Assembly: GCA_900074885.1 (NCBI GenBank) | Contig: FJUW01000053.1 | Span: forward strand, 132,250 to 196,249 | Source: Rhynchosporium graminicola | Taxonomy: Eukaryota; Ascomycota; Leotiomycetes; Helotiales; Ploettnerulaceae | Direction: 5' to 3' | DNA: 64,000 bases | Part shown: in pieces, positions 12,110 through 24,624 of the stretch | Layout of the letters: each line of letters begins with the position of its first letter | How positions within the stretch are numbered: the stretch's first letter is position 1 | Translations under genes and position numbers: made by a program | The notes under the pieces: generated by a model | Told to the model about the DNA's origin: nothing | Seen by the model: the letters and a program-made list of their open reading frames with translations, nothing else | The model's database searches: none

Positions 12110-12359
12110 TTAAGAGAGAGAGAAAGAGAGAGAGAGACTTACTAGAGAAATAACCTCTTTCTATAAGAATAGTCTTTAGCCCTTTAGGGACTAGTCTAGG
12201 AACCTTTTGTTTATTTCCTTCTATATCGAGAATAGGAAGATTATTCTTATCCCGAAGAGTCTTAGTGCCTCTAACCTAATTAAGCTCTTGCAGGGCACCT
12301 ATAGCTCTCCCTTCACCAAATTGCCGTCTAGTATTAGTATCAGGAGAGAAATAGGTCGT

Positions 12360-12409
12360 CTATTTAATTCGGTTAGTAATTACTTCCTAAATAGGAAGAT
12401 ATAACTAAC
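12360..12409 (-). other. Introner-like intron, copy 1 (T1 transposase)
   Basis: 50-nt intron from GTTAGT to AATAG with branch site TTACTAAC. Its first 29 nt are identical to those of the intron at 12963-13015 and include the palindrome CTTCCTATTTAGGAAG-like core. Removal joins PEPQK to the next exon. Confidence 0.6.
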
Positions 12410-12962
12410 CTTTTGAGGTTCTGGAGCTCCTCCTTCTGTAAGATTCATATCGAAGGCATTTAGAGCGCCTACTCTTTTACTAGCGTAGGCACTTAATTAG
12501 TTAAAGATAAAAATAGCTATCTAAATAAATAAGTAAGTAAATAAGTAAGTAAATAAGTAGGTAAGTACTTACCTTATTAGGGTATCTTTCTTCAAATATA
12601 TCGATCGATTCATTGACTTGAATAAGTAGTTGCTTAGTATTCCAGTACTCGGTAGTACCTCCCGGATAAATGATTTTCCGCGCTTCTTTTCGACTACTTA
12701 TAAGCCTCCCTTCGTGAGTTATAAACTTAGACACGTGAATTAGAGCCCCTGCTCCTTTACTAGGTAGTTTTTATTGATTTTCGTCTAACCAGATTCGCTT
12801 AGAGAACTCTTTACTATGAAAGGTACTCTCGTCATGAAAGGCAAGCACGTGCTCCTTTTCTCCTATAGGTAGAATAGGCGGAATAGCTTATAGTACTCCG
12901 CTATCGTCTTCTTCGTAGTTCGTAGAGAGAGCTTAATAGCGAGCTATTTAAGGTAAAAATAC

Positions 12963-13015
12963 CTTTTAAATCAGTTAGTAAGTAAGTACTTCCTAAATAG
13001 GAAGATATAACTAAC
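12963..13015 (-). other. Introner-like intron, copy 2 (T1 transposase)
   Basis: 53-nt intron sharing its first 29 nt with the intron at 12360-12409. It then carries TACTTACTTACTAAC as an extended branch-site region and ends in AAAAG. It is slightly longer because of one extra TTAC unit. Confidence 0.55.
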
Positions 13016-13413
13016 CTTCTATCGATATTCGATCATATTAGCTCTCTCGTGACCGTCGATATATACCCCTTTCTTCTCTTCCGTAGCGTGAAATCCGAGT
13101 CGATTTAGCTACTTATAAGTAGCTGTTTTACCTAGAGATTTCGACTATCTAGGCTTTTTACTAGCTTAAGTATTACCTAATAAAGGTTTCTTACTCTTTT
13201 TAGACGAAGCGAGTAAGCGAGGTATGATTTCCGTATTAAGAGCGTGTCGAAAGCCCTTAGGCGTGATTATAGCTAGCTTTTAAGCTAATAACTAAGCTCA
13301 GTAAGCCTTAAATACGTCTTCGTTATCGAGATAAGAACGATTCTTTTGTTTACCTCCTCGAGTTTCGATCGGTAAATAGCCGAAGGTTCGATAATAGAGA
13401 TATAAAGCTCTAT

Positions 13414-13463
<50 letters not shown>

Positions 13464-15104
13464 GAAGTAATTTACCTAATCTTCCGGGCAAGGGTTTTAC
13501 CGTCTCCGGTAGGGTGATTACTCTTAGCGACTAATAAAGAGGCTTCGATTCGACCTCGACGAGAGCTCTTTTTCAAGAGGTTTTAGACGTATCACTAAAT
13601 AAGCGAGTATTCGAAGCGTATACGAGGAAGTAGATTAACCCGCTTATTACTAAGCTCTTCTTTCACTGTAGTAAGTACTTCTCGATAGGTTCTTAGCGTA
13701 GTATTTTACTCTAAAGTAACTAAGTCTCCGATAAGCGAGTCTAATAAGAGCTCGCTTTATCTACTATCTATAAACTCGATGTTATTTAAATCGTCTAATT
13801 CAATAGACTCGTCTTCAGCTCGTAGCTCTTCTTCGACTACTTGATCGAACTCTTCGTCGCTTGACTCGTCACTTGATTCGTCAGTAAAGATATTATCTAA
13901 GTCGTCTGAAAGAGGAAGTACTAACTCAGGAGTAAAAGAAGAAGGTCTTAATATAATAAACGAGCTAATACTCGTTTGAGTAGTTAATTAAGTAACTATA
14001 GGGGTTTTAAACCTTCTAGTTTAACGCTCACTTTATTGTTTTTAAGCTCGTAGACGTTCTTAAGTACGTTTTAACTTTCCGGTACTTATAGTATACTTTA
14101 GGATATACGGCCCTCCTATATAGTATTAATAAAGGCTTTATTAAAAGGAATATAAATAACTTACGAAGAGTTAACGTAATATTAACTTCTTTAGAAAGTA
14201 GACTCAAATTACCTTCTAAATCGATTATTAACTAACGAAAGTACTTAGAGGTTTTAAACTCTTCGCTTACTTCCTTCTCAATATCTGATTCGTCAGTCTC
14301 CTCCCTGTCTAGCTTATCCGGGCCTAGCTCTATAAGATCTTAATCTAAATACTCGTTCGCTTAAGTAATATTATCTTCTTCTTCTTCACTCTTACTCTCT
14401 TCCTCGCTATTTGATTCGCTAATCACTATAGTACTAGCTTCTATCTCGTTCTCCTCGGATTCTGATTTATCGACTTAACTACTATTAAAAGCAGTAGGTA
14501 TAGAGGTAATAGTAGGTCTCGTAGGGCGTAAAAGTAAAGGTAAAGAAGTCGAAGATTCAGGTGTTTTTTAATAAGAGCGCTTTGTAATTAGCCGAATAGG
14601 CGATCCGGGAGGTGATTTAGCGAGAGTAGCACCTCTACTACGCTTCGAGGGAGGCATAATAGTAGTAATAAGGTCTACTACTACTAGTAGTAGTTAAAGT
14701 CATAGTTTTATTAAGTAGAATTAACGTTAAGCTAAAGATATTTTCAATCGCTTAGTATTTCGAGCCTTAAAATACTAATTTTAAAATATCAGCATTTTTA
14801 AAATCTATCTAATACATCTTATAGATCTCACTTCAAGCACTCTAAAACAAGTCTCTTTTTTATTTTAGTATAATAGTAGAAAAAGTTATTATTAGATATA
14901 TAAAAAGTAAAAGTGGGGCTACTAAAATATCTGAAAAATATATCTTTCGTTATATATTTAACTATAACTTTTTAATTACTTGGTAAAATAAAAGAAGTAA
15001 AGAAGCTAAACTACTCTATAGATAAAGACGAAACTTTTAGTAAAAAAATATCCCCACTTTTTTAAAGTCTAGGTTTTTGTCGTGTTTGATGCGGTCTAAC
15101 TGTA

Positions 15105-15490
15105 GTCGATAGTATTATCTCTAAGGTTTTCCTTAACCTCTCCCCGCTGATTATTTTATCTTAAGCTAAGATACTTTAAATAGATCTCTATATAGTTTTG
15201 AACTTATAGTTAATATTTAGAACTATACTTAAGTAAGCGGCTTAAGGATAATAATCGATCCGCTGCTCGATTATATATACTACGAAGAGTAGCGATCTTA
15301 GTAATTTGATCTAGCTTTACTAATTAATAGAATTAATATAGATCTAGATCTAGTATTAAAAACTTACCCTCGAGTCTTTACCCTTTTCCCTTAGGTCTTA
15401 GCTTAGATCCTAGAAAATCTTTCGCTTAGTAGCTTTCCAAATTTCGAGCCGATAGTAATTCATCCTAGAGCAGGACTCCTAGAGTAGTTA
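15105..15490. other. Unassigned DNA right of T1
   Basis: RIP-affected DNA that grades into less mutated sequence near 15490. No gene is supported. Confidence 0.4.
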
Positions 15491-15493
15491 ATA

Positions 15494-16460
15494 TTAGTAG
15501 TGCGTAGGAAGGCTAATTAAGAGGAAAGGTAAGATTATTAGTAAGGCATTAGCAAATACGAAGAAAGAGGTTAATATACGTGCTTCGGGATATAGAAGGA
15601 AGGCGTTAAGAGGAAATTCGACAACAGGACTACCGAGACCGAGTGCGCAATAGAAGACTAGAAGCGCTATGAATAAAGGAGGTAGAACAGAGTGCGAGTA
15701 ATAGATTAATAAGTCTTTGCTTTGCAATATTGCCTTTATAGGAGAGGACAGCCCGCTTACCTGTAACGGGGTTGAGGTTAGGCTCACATCAACTACGCCA
15801 TCTGGACCAAAAGATCACATTATTCAGCGCACGCTGAACACGCCTAACACCGTACATATACAACCGACTATCACGTGCCTATTACAATACCTGACTTCAG
15901 CTCATCAGACAGAGCGTTCAGAGCAGACCAGCAAGTTTCCATGCCAATCTCAGAATCTCTCTTGCTTTGCTCTAAGAGCTCGACATACTGCTCTACTGTC
16001 GACGCTGCATATTTCGGTCTTTGAAGAAGCTTGGGTGGGGAATTGTCTTGGGAGCCAGATATCGATAGACTCGCGATAAGTAGTAGGTCTGATAATTCTA
16101 TCCTAACTCTTTCTTTCTGAGCAACGCGTTTGACAAGATGCAGGAGATACATCTGCGCCCAACGACGTTCAGCAAGTTCTTCCCTAGCCTCTCGAATCTT
16201 AGCATTGAGAAGGACGGATTCTTTCTTCCTCTGGTCATAACGCTGTTCCCTTCGATCGAAAGCCTCGTTGGTTCAAGCACTACCGGGGAAACGATGCGGT
16301 TTAATTACTTCGGGGCGATTAAAACACAGGTCAAATTGATAATAAAACGCCACTGCAGCACTTGAGGGTCAAGAGGCAAATGTCACCGATAACATGGCTT
16401 AAAGCGCCTTCGACAGGGTAGTTGAGTAGAGTCCTTCTTCACATGAGGAGTCTCGGAGCT
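15494..16460 (-). pseudogene. Unrecognised coiled-coil and membrane-protein gene remnant
   Basis: On the minus strand one frame runs from about 16350 to 15871 with a single internal TGA near 16285. It encodes a charged, helix-forming segment (FDRREQRYDQRKKESVLLNA, IREAREELAERRWAQM) followed by QYVELLEQSKRD and WSALNALSDELK. Further down (15787-15494) is a hydrophobic frame with two probable membrane segments (SVLPPLFIALLVFY and ILTSFFVFANALLIILPFLL). A GTAAGC donor-like site at about 15761 suggests an intron. Codon composition is like host DNA and stops are few. I do not recognise the family. Whether the two parts are one gene is inference. It lies downstream of and codirectional with the dynamin remnant. 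Confidence 0.4.
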
Positions 16461-16866
16461 ATCGCTACTACCGATCATTCCCAAAATGCATACCTACCTG
16501 AAATATCGTTTCAATATAACTCCTCGCCTGGATGCGTCAAGTGCTCAGGACATAGGTAGGAGGAGACTTTTCAGACAAGTAGCCGTAACAGGTTGTAAGG
16601 AACACGGTCCTATACAGAGTCACATAGGATGCTCTGTTGGCGGGAACTTGTACAGAAAGTTGAGACGAAACGGAGTTGAATCGTGATATTATATTTTTTC
16701 CGCTGCACACCTAAAAATCAAGACCAGTAATCGCATCAGAGATGCTTCAGAATTTATGCCTATAGATATTTTTAGTTAGATTTGCAGATAGGTCCCATCA
16801 ACAAAAGATGAGACTGCCTGGATGCTTGAACTAAAATTCTGGTTCTTCAAAGGTAGCCCTTTTCGA

Positions 16867-17748
16867 TCAGACTTTGGACTTCTTCTTATCTTTCTTCTTC
16901 TTCGAAAGGTACAAATCCTCTTCCTCCGCTAGTAGCATGAGTTCAGCTTCGGGTATACCCGTGGCTTCCGAGGCATCGGGCTCAACTCTCATTTCTGCAA
17001 TCTCTCTACTCAAGGGCTCGGATTCCTTAGAGGCTGGGCTTCCACTGTCGTAAGAACTATCAGACAGAGACCTAACGTCTGCCTCAGACCCCTTATTAGA
17101 GCCTTCCTCGTCGGGCCTAGGATTAAAATTTGCAGATTTGAACCAGGTGCCTCTATATATCGTGGTATTATCTGCATCTATTTAATATTTAAGTAATACT
17201 TCAGAGTGCGGCAGGCTAGGTGAGTTTCTCACTAAGAACTCTGACGCCGATGAAGCTTTTGCAGGTTTCGGAGCCTTTCATAAGAACATCCAGTTGTCTA
17301 GTTATTTGTTCGCGCTATGCGCGATTTTCGTCAGATTCGCTAGCGATACGAGTCACAAGGTCGGCAGGTATAGAAGTGTTAGTTACGGGAGGAAAGATAT
17401 CGTAAAGTGGAGATATGAGCTTAGATTCAATAACCTCGATAGCGATATTATCGACGAAACGTTTCATGGCAACCTGTTCAATATATAGATCGATTAGCTA
17501 AAGGGTCTATAGAAGAGGGGCGAGAAGTATATAAGGAAGCAGGTAACCTTATAGTAAGCTATCATACAATCCAAAGCTTCGGAACATGCAAAACAGTTCC
17601 TGTCAGGTTCTGTAAGTTGCACTAGAGCTGCCACAAGAGGATTAAGATCTTTGTTTTGGCCGCCGAAAAACACGGACGCTTTGATTAGAGAGTGGAATGA
17701 TTGAGCAAAGCAATCATTCCACAGCAAATCAAAAATTTCGCTTACCAT
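16867..17748 (-). pseudogene. Dynamin-family GTPase, C-terminal part (GED) remnant
   Basis: Minus-strand exons encode the stalk/GED end of a fungal dynamin/Mx-like protein. Exon a (to 17548) ends SEALDCMIAYYK; after a 74-nt intron (17547-17474) exon b continues VAMKRFVDNIAIEVIE, DIFPPVTNTSIPADLVTRIA, then RQLDVLMKGSETCKSFI. These match the GED signature (ALDCMxAYYKVAxKRFxDxxAxEVIE). A last exon (about 17150-16867) gives an acidic tail ending KKKKDKKKSKV and a TGA. One in-frame TAG (in NRA-stop-REQ, a Gln position) and a second stop after EKLT indicate decay, and no GTPase domain is present: sequence to the right is cut by T2 at 17857. Dynamins are membrane-remodelling GTPases; this copy cannot bind GTP. 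It is probably a degenerate paralogue. Confidence 0.75.
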
Positions 17749-18074
17749 AGCAAGCCTATCAAAAATTGTGTTTCAAAAAGCATATATGCCATATTATTCT
17801 GCAGATGACATTACTGCTAGTCACACGCCGACACGTTGTGTGCTTTATATAGGGGTAGATAACGAGTGGGTGTCTCATCTGAGATTTTAGCGTTTTTTCA
17901 CGGGAAAAACCCAGGAACACCAGAATATTCAGTTACTAAGTAATTATTAATAGAATCAACTACTTTTTTGAATCATACACTTTTTAGATCATATAGTAAT
18001 AGTAAATAGTAACACGGAATAATTTAGTCTTTTATACAAGTTCAATTAAGGGTATTATAGTAGAGGAAGAGAAG

Positions 18075-21000
18075 TGTGACGACTGGTCAGGTTTGGAGGT
18101 CTCTCCCTATTGGTGGAAACACTTACTGCTAAGCGAGATTACACGAGTAGAGTTTAGGGGCCCCTTTTTATATATATACTTCTATTCTCTCTCTACTTCT
18201 TTACTCCTTAGTTATAGATTCTTAAGTGATTCTTACTACTTTATATTTATAGTAATATGAGGTCTTATTACTCAGGTAGTTTTAAGACCTTTCTAGAGTA
18301 AGCGTTATATTATCTATAACTCTTTTACCTACGTCTAGGAAGATAGTAAATATCTACTCATATTATACCTCTATGCCTAGAGCTACTAAACGCAGGAGAC
18401 TACGCTATACGGAGAAGGCCTATACTAAGTATAAACTTGAAGAATAGTACCTAAACCGAAGTAACCTAAGTCTGATAAATCGACTACTAGTTCTCTGACT
18501 CCCTTTACCTCCTATTCTTCGGCGACTCGTAATACTCGCTATAACTTACCTCTCTCTATAGTAGAGAGTACTTATGATGACGCCTCGTCCGAGTTAAGCT
18601 CACTAACTCCTACTATAATTAACGAACTCACTAAGTCGCTAAACCTCCCTGATAATACCCCTATATTAATAGTAACTATAAGTAACTTATAGGAAGACTG
18701 CGCTTACTAGCTATAAGAAGCAGAAAGGAAGCTCGCGGAAGAGAAATAATTAAACGCTAACTTATCTGTAGAACTACGCTAGTTACGGGACAAGTTCCTA
18801 GAACTATACTAATTAACTACTTAGCGCTCTACTAAGTCTATATCGTTTAATAATATTTAATCGCGTATAATACTACTACTATTAATTAAAGAAGATAACG
18901 CTACTCTTACGCCTAATAATCGTAATCGAGAAAAATCTACAAGAGGAATATAATTAATATTATACGCAACGAATATAGAGAAGATACAAAACCTTCTAAA
19001 TAAGCTCTCTGATAGAATCGACTACTCTCTAAAACTCTAGGAAGTATAGATATATAACGCCCTCCGGCGTTACTCTAGCTACTTTATCGATAAAGATTAC
19101 CGTAAAGATTAATTACTTAACTAAACAGAAGGAATAGCTAGAACTTACCTAGAACCCTTATTCTTAGAACTAGAATATAACAAAGAAAGTAGTATAATCG
19201 ATTCACTTAATATAATTACTTAACTCGTCTCCTTCTTATCTAATTCATACGACTAATAAACTATAAGAACTAGCTACTCCGCGCTAAAGATAGATTATAA
19301 GTAGACCTTCTAGATATTCTACTACGAGTTTTATACGCTAGCTTATAAAGCTAGAGTAAATAATTAATTAACTCTGAAAATAGACTTATAGGAGAAGCTA
19401 CCTGAACGGCTACGGAAATAGCTCTTCTAATAGTACCGAACGTTAAGGACACTAGAAGAATACATTAAGGCTATATAAGCTAAAGACTAAGGTTAATTTA
19501 TTAAAAAGACTTACTATTCCGAGTCTTAAGCTAAGGCTAGCGCGACTCGGGAACGCCATATAAATACCTCCTCATAGCGCAATAGTACTAAATCCTCTTC
19601 TTATCTGTAAATTAGTCTTCTTACGCCCGAGAATACTAGTGCGACTAGTAAATAAGTACTATACTCTATACGAAATAATACGCCTCGTGCATAATCGCTA
19701 GCGAATACTCCTTATTACTTTACGCTTACCTCATACCTACGCTTATCGTTAGCTCGACCTAATACTCCGTATCGAATTAATATAATTAACGCTAATAACA
19801 ACGTTAATAGCGAGCTAGAAGAAACGTACGATAACGCTTAAGAGTATATTAAACTATTAGTAAAAGACTACGCCTAAGGAAAGACTCCTTCCTAGGTAGT
19901 ATACGAGATATGCGATATCTTGACCTTACGAAGCTTCTTAGTAGTTAATCGTTTACTACACGTGCTACTCTTACTAAGAATAGACTCTCGTATAAGCTAC
20001 TCGCACTTCTCGATTCTAGAGCTAATAGATACTATTTTATTAATTATTCTTTTCTTAAATCCCTTTCCTTCTTCTTAAAACCTTTAATTTACCCTCTACT
20101 AAACGCAATTCCTATTAAAGGCTTTAATAGCGTTAATAGTAGTACTATTAGTTACTATACGATACTTAATTTGATAATAGATTATCGCGTTTAGGTATTT
20201 ATCCTCTTTCTTATTACTACTCTCGGAAACTATAGTATTATACTCGGAAGGACCTAGCTTTCGGAATATTAAGTACTCTTAGATACTTCTAAACAATAGA
20301 TTATTTAGCTATTATATACTCCTCTTAGTAACGTTTATAGCTCTCCGATCGAGATCAAGGACTTACGTAAACACTATACCTACAAGCGCTACTAATACGA
20401 TACTAACGAACGAAACGAACGCCTTAATCAGTTCTGGGAAGCGTACGAGGAATAGCGAAGCGTAGCTAACTCTCCTATTAATATTCGAGCTATTATTAAC
20501 TCTATCTCTGTTATTAAACGACTATTGCTAGCTCGGAAGCGCATTTCTAGGGAGACTTATAGCTATAAAAATATCTAAAAACTCTCCCCTAGAGAGTATT
20601 CTATAGGTAACTAACCTTCTATTACTACTACTGATCAGTTAGGACTGTTTCTCCGGCGTTTATATTACTTATTATAGATACGATAAGCCTAAGTGTTTAT
20701 TACCTGAAGAATAAGAACAGAGTAGTAAAGAGAAGTCTTTATACTCTAGAGAAGCTACCGATATACGGCCGAAGTGCGTATAATTCAGCGACGTTATCGC
20801 TTATATCCCGCGTGAATCTCTATTTTAACCCTAATTAGAAGTCTCTACGTTAAAGACTTACGTATAAGACTACGCCCGTGCAATTTATACTATAGACTAA
20901 TAGTTACTCGGAATACCGTCTCGCGACTTAACAGAAGCTACTTAAAGTATAAAAATAGCTACTATAATATTTCGGAAGCGATAAAGATCACCTCGTATGC

Positions 21001-24000
21001 TTAGACCTCTTCTAGAGCCTCTTGCGCTAGAGATTTATATAATTAGTAGCTTAGCTTTCTATCTCTTATATAAACGCTAGAAGTCTTCTAACGATAAGAT
21101 CTTCTCTACTACTCTTCACGAGATAAATAAGATTCTTAATAACCGAATCGTAGTTTAGTAATATAATACTACTATCGTATCTTTGACTATCGACCTTATA
21201 GAACGTCGTAAAACTGCCTAGCAATTTACTATTAGCTTAAGCGAATTAGATTCAGAACTACAGATCCCTTACGAGTATAGCTAGTAGGTATACGTCTTTT
21301 CTAAGGAAGCTAGCGATATTCTCCCTCCTTATCGCTTATACGATTACCGAATTAAGCTTAAGGAAGGGGCTAAGAAGAACCTTAAATACTCCCCCTTATA
21401 TAGGATATTAGCTAAAGAACTTAAAGTCGTTAAGGCGTATATTACTAATAACTTAGCTAAAGGTTTTATCGAACCTTCTTAAGCACTATACGCTACACTT
21501 ATTCTTTTCGTTAAGAAAGCTAATAGAAGTTTAAGATTCTATATCGACTTTCGCGTACTTAATAACCTCACGAGGAAGGATTAATATCTACTACTATTAA
21601 TCGATAAAACGCTAGCTAGAATCTCTACCGCTAAGATATTCACTAAACTAGATATTCGCTAAGTGTTCCACCGAATTCGAATAGATCTAGCCTCTAAAGA
21701 GTATACGACCTTCCGGACCTATTATAGTATATATAAGTGTAAGGTACTCCCTTTCGGTCTGACTAATAGCCCTGCGATATACTAGCGATATATGAATAAC
21801 GTCTTATTCGACTACTTAGACGACTTCTATATAGTATATCTAGAAGATATTCTAATCTACTCTAACGACCTACTATAGTATTAATTACACGTATACAAGG
21901 TGCTATAACGATTATAAGACGCTAGATTATAAGCCGACCTTAAGAAGTATAAATTTAATATCACTCGCACTAAATACCTTAGATTTATTATCTCTACTTC
22001 TAAGATCGAGATAGACCCTAAGAAGGTTAATATTATATAATCTTAGAATTACCCGACTATAGTTAAGGGTATATAATCGTTCTTAGGCTTTTATAACTTC
22101 TACTAACGATTTATTAAGGACTACGGAATTATTATAAAACTGCTTATATAACTTACTAAAAATAATATATTATTTCGGTTCGCTAGGGAGTATAAAGATA
22201 CCTTTAATCACCTAAAGCACGCTCTCACTTTAGTACCGCTCCTCTACTACTATTAGTAATATCTACCTTATATAATCGAAACAGACGCTAGTAATAGAGT
22301 AATAGCAGGTGTGCTATCGCAATAGTACGACGAAGACTAGTTCCTAGTAGCCTACTTCTCTAAGACTATACTACCTGCCGAGATTAATTATACTATTCAC
22401 GATAAGGAAATACTCGTAATTATATAATCTTTTAGTAACTAGAGATCTAAGCTCATAGGCGTACCGTATTAGATCCGCGTTATTACTAATTATAAAGCTC
22501 TTAAGTACTTTATGACCTCTAAATAGCTAAACGTATAATAAGCCCGATAAGCCGAGCTACTCGCAGATTATAACTTTATAATTACCTATCGACCTAGGAA
22601 GTATAATCTACTCGCCGATACTCTCTCTCATAGAATAAATAAATTAGACGACTAGAATAACGCTAAAAGAACTTAGCGTTTATAGTAGCTATTACGCGAA
22701 GACTAAATCGATCTAGTACTACTTATAAGTAACCTCCAGAATAGCTCCGACTCTATAGATAACTTTAAGCTTATTAACGCCTTAGAAGTCGCCGACCTAT
22801 CGCTAGTCTTTTCTATAGTATAATAAGTACTTAACGCTAATCGCACTACGCTATTACTCTAAGCTTTACAGAAATAAGCTCTCTCTGCTACTCCTAGAAA
22901 ACTAACTATAGAAAAAGATCTTCTACTCTATAAAGGAAGACTAATCGTACTTAACGTCTTATACTTTCGCACGCTACTTATACGCGAAGTACACGACTAA
23001 TTAGAGACTACCTATCTAAGTGCAAAGAAGACCTTATAACTACTAGTATTATAATACTAGTAGTACGGAATCGCTTCAACTATTAACTAGTACTACTATA
23101 ACTATTATACTTACCGACGAATTCAAGTGCCGCGTAATAAGAAACCGGGCCTCCTCTAACCTCTACATGTACTATCACGTCTATAGGAGCATATTACAGT
23201 CGACTACTATAGCTTTAACTATAATAAACATAGCTATAATAACGTTCTCGTATTTATTAACCGTTTTAGTAAATAAGTAATTAGTATTCTATGCCGAAAG
23301 ACCTCCGATACGCGCGACTTTATAAAGCTTTACTTATACTACGTATACTGCTATTTCGGAGCTCCCTTAATAATTACCTCTAATAAAGGGCCTTAATTCG
23401 TTTCTCGTTTTTAGACTATAGTTATTATAATTCTTAGCACTAAAAGATAGCTTTCTATAGTAGACTACCCGTAAATAGATAGCTAAATAGAGATCTATAA
23501 CTAATATCTCTAACGCAGATTACGACCTTTTATCTCTTACTATAAAGAAAACTAGTCGGAATTCTTACATATTATAGAATACGCCTAGATAACTCTCCCT
23601 TACGAATCCCTTAGAGGTCTCTTACACTTTAAAGTTATTTATAGATATATACCACGAGTTAATTAGAATTAGAAAGACATACCTAACTCTAATAAACATA
23701 CTGATAAGTTGAATACTTAGTAAGCTCTAGATTAGGCTAATTACCTACGCGATACTTAGACTACCGCTTAATCTAGCCTCTAATATATATAAGCTAAGAT
23801 ATCCTAATCCTATAATCGCTCACGCTATAAAGTCGACTTCACTATAGATAACCTTATCTAGCTAGATATGCGCTACTTTACGAGTACTCGACCTAGTAAA
23901 AAACTCGACTTCCCGACTAATAGACTCTTCCGTATAATTGAAAAGGTCAGAAGCTCTTATCGCCTAGAGCTCCCTACTAGTATAAAAGTATATAACGTAT

Positions 24001-24624
24001 TCCCTGCTACTAAGCTACGGAAGCATCTAAACGACCCCTTACTAGGATAAACCTTACTACTGCTACTACCTATCAATATCACTAGTAACGATAAATAGGA
24101 GATCGAAGATATACTTGCGTGCCGCAAGTAGCGTAATAGCCTCTTATACCGAGTTTCCTAGTTAAATCAAGACGTCGATCTTATATAGTATAACGCTATA
24201 GACGTCAAATACGCTCCCGCTAAGCTATAATAATTCTACCTTAATAATCTAACGTAAGCTAGACCTCCTGCTAGACTACCTAATTAGCTAAAAGCTTTCT
24301 ATAATAGAATTAATAATTACGACTACCTTAATAGTAATAAGGAGATAGACTAACGCTCGAGGGCGAGCTTTTTTCGGAGGGGGGAGTAGTATAATAACTA
24401 GTCAGGTTTAGAGGTCTCTCCCTATTAGTGGAAACACTTACTGCTAAGCGAGATTACACGAGTAGAGTTTAGGGGCCCCTTTTCATATATATACTTCTAT
24501 TCTCTCTCTACTTCTTCACTCCTTAGTTATAGATTCTCAAGTGATTCTTATTACTTCATATTCATAGTAATATGAGGTCTTATTACTCAGGTAGTTTTGA
24601 GACCTTTCTAGAGTAAGCGTCATA
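18075..24624 (+). mobile_element. G1: full-length Ty3/gypsy LTR retrotransposon
   Basis: LTRs 18075-18309 and 24390-24624 are both 235 bp and start TGTGACGACTGGTC; the end (CGTCATA) was originally near-palindromic to the start. Target duplication AGAAG is at 18070-18074 and 24625-24629. Total 6550 bp. The 5' LTR is less mutated than the internal region. All gypsy domains are present in the order gag, protease, RT, RNase H, integrase, so this is the reference copy for G2. Confidence 0.93.
18373..24050 (+). pseudogene. G1 gag-pol polyprotein, RIP-damaged
   Basis: Gag begins at the ATG at 18373 (MPRATKRRRLRYTEKAY). Retropepsin lies near 19965-20080 (LLALLDSRANRYYFINYSF; G2 keeps DSGANRYYFI). 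Reverse transcriptase spans about 21380-22090 with FVKKANRSLRFYIDFRVLNN, FTKLDIR and the catalytic-box region VYLEDILIYS near 21835. RNase H lies near 22255-22630 (IETDASNRVIAGVLSQ, IHDKEILVI). The integrase core is about 22980-23700 (VLVFINRFSK, FGAPLIITSNKGP, with catalytic Asp positions altered). The integrase C-terminus at 23868-24050 is open (SSYRLELPTSIKVYNVFPAT). Dozens of TAA/TAG stops replace Gln and Trp, so no polyprotein is made. No chromodomain is seen after the integrase. Confidence 0.85.

Larger units (their letters stand above)
11498..14657 (-). pseudogene. T1 DDE transposase, multi-intron, RIP-damaged
   Basis: The gene starts at the ATG whose A is at 14657 (MPPSKRSRGATLAKSP) and ends at the TAG at 11500-11498. 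The N-terminal third is low-complexity and acidic/basic. Then come VSKFITHEGRL, ARKIIYPGG and QVNESIDIFEERYPN (12720-12573), an exon with FIFN then LSAYASKR (12520-12411), KFHCELNPIEM (about 11877-11839), and a C-terminus TIRRYINRAFRFID. The FHCELNPIE motif is characteristic of a widespread fungal DDE transposase group. At the expected FIFD catalytic site the codon is AAC (Asn), a G-to-A change, and several Gln or Trp codons are stops, so the enzyme is dead. At least five introns are recognisable: 11728-11786, 12068-12142, 12360-12409, 12521-12572 and 12963-13015, plus one near 13410-13475. Confidence 0.75.
11060..15102 (-). mobile_element. T1: 4.0-kb TA-inserting TIR DNA transposon
   Basis: Terminal inverted repeats begin CAGTTGGACCGCATCAAACA on the left and CAGTTAGACCGCATCAAACA on the right (read inward), about 29 bp with a single transition. 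TA duplications lie at 11058-11059 and 15103-15104. This pattern fits the Tc1/mariner superfamily in the broad sense, but 4 kb is long because the transposase gene has introns. The transposase is on the minus strand. Confidence 0.9.

Noticed and set aside
13285..13491. 68-codon minus-strand frame in T1
   Set aside because: Runs through the TA microsatellite of an intron; the YIYIYI tract is intron sequence.
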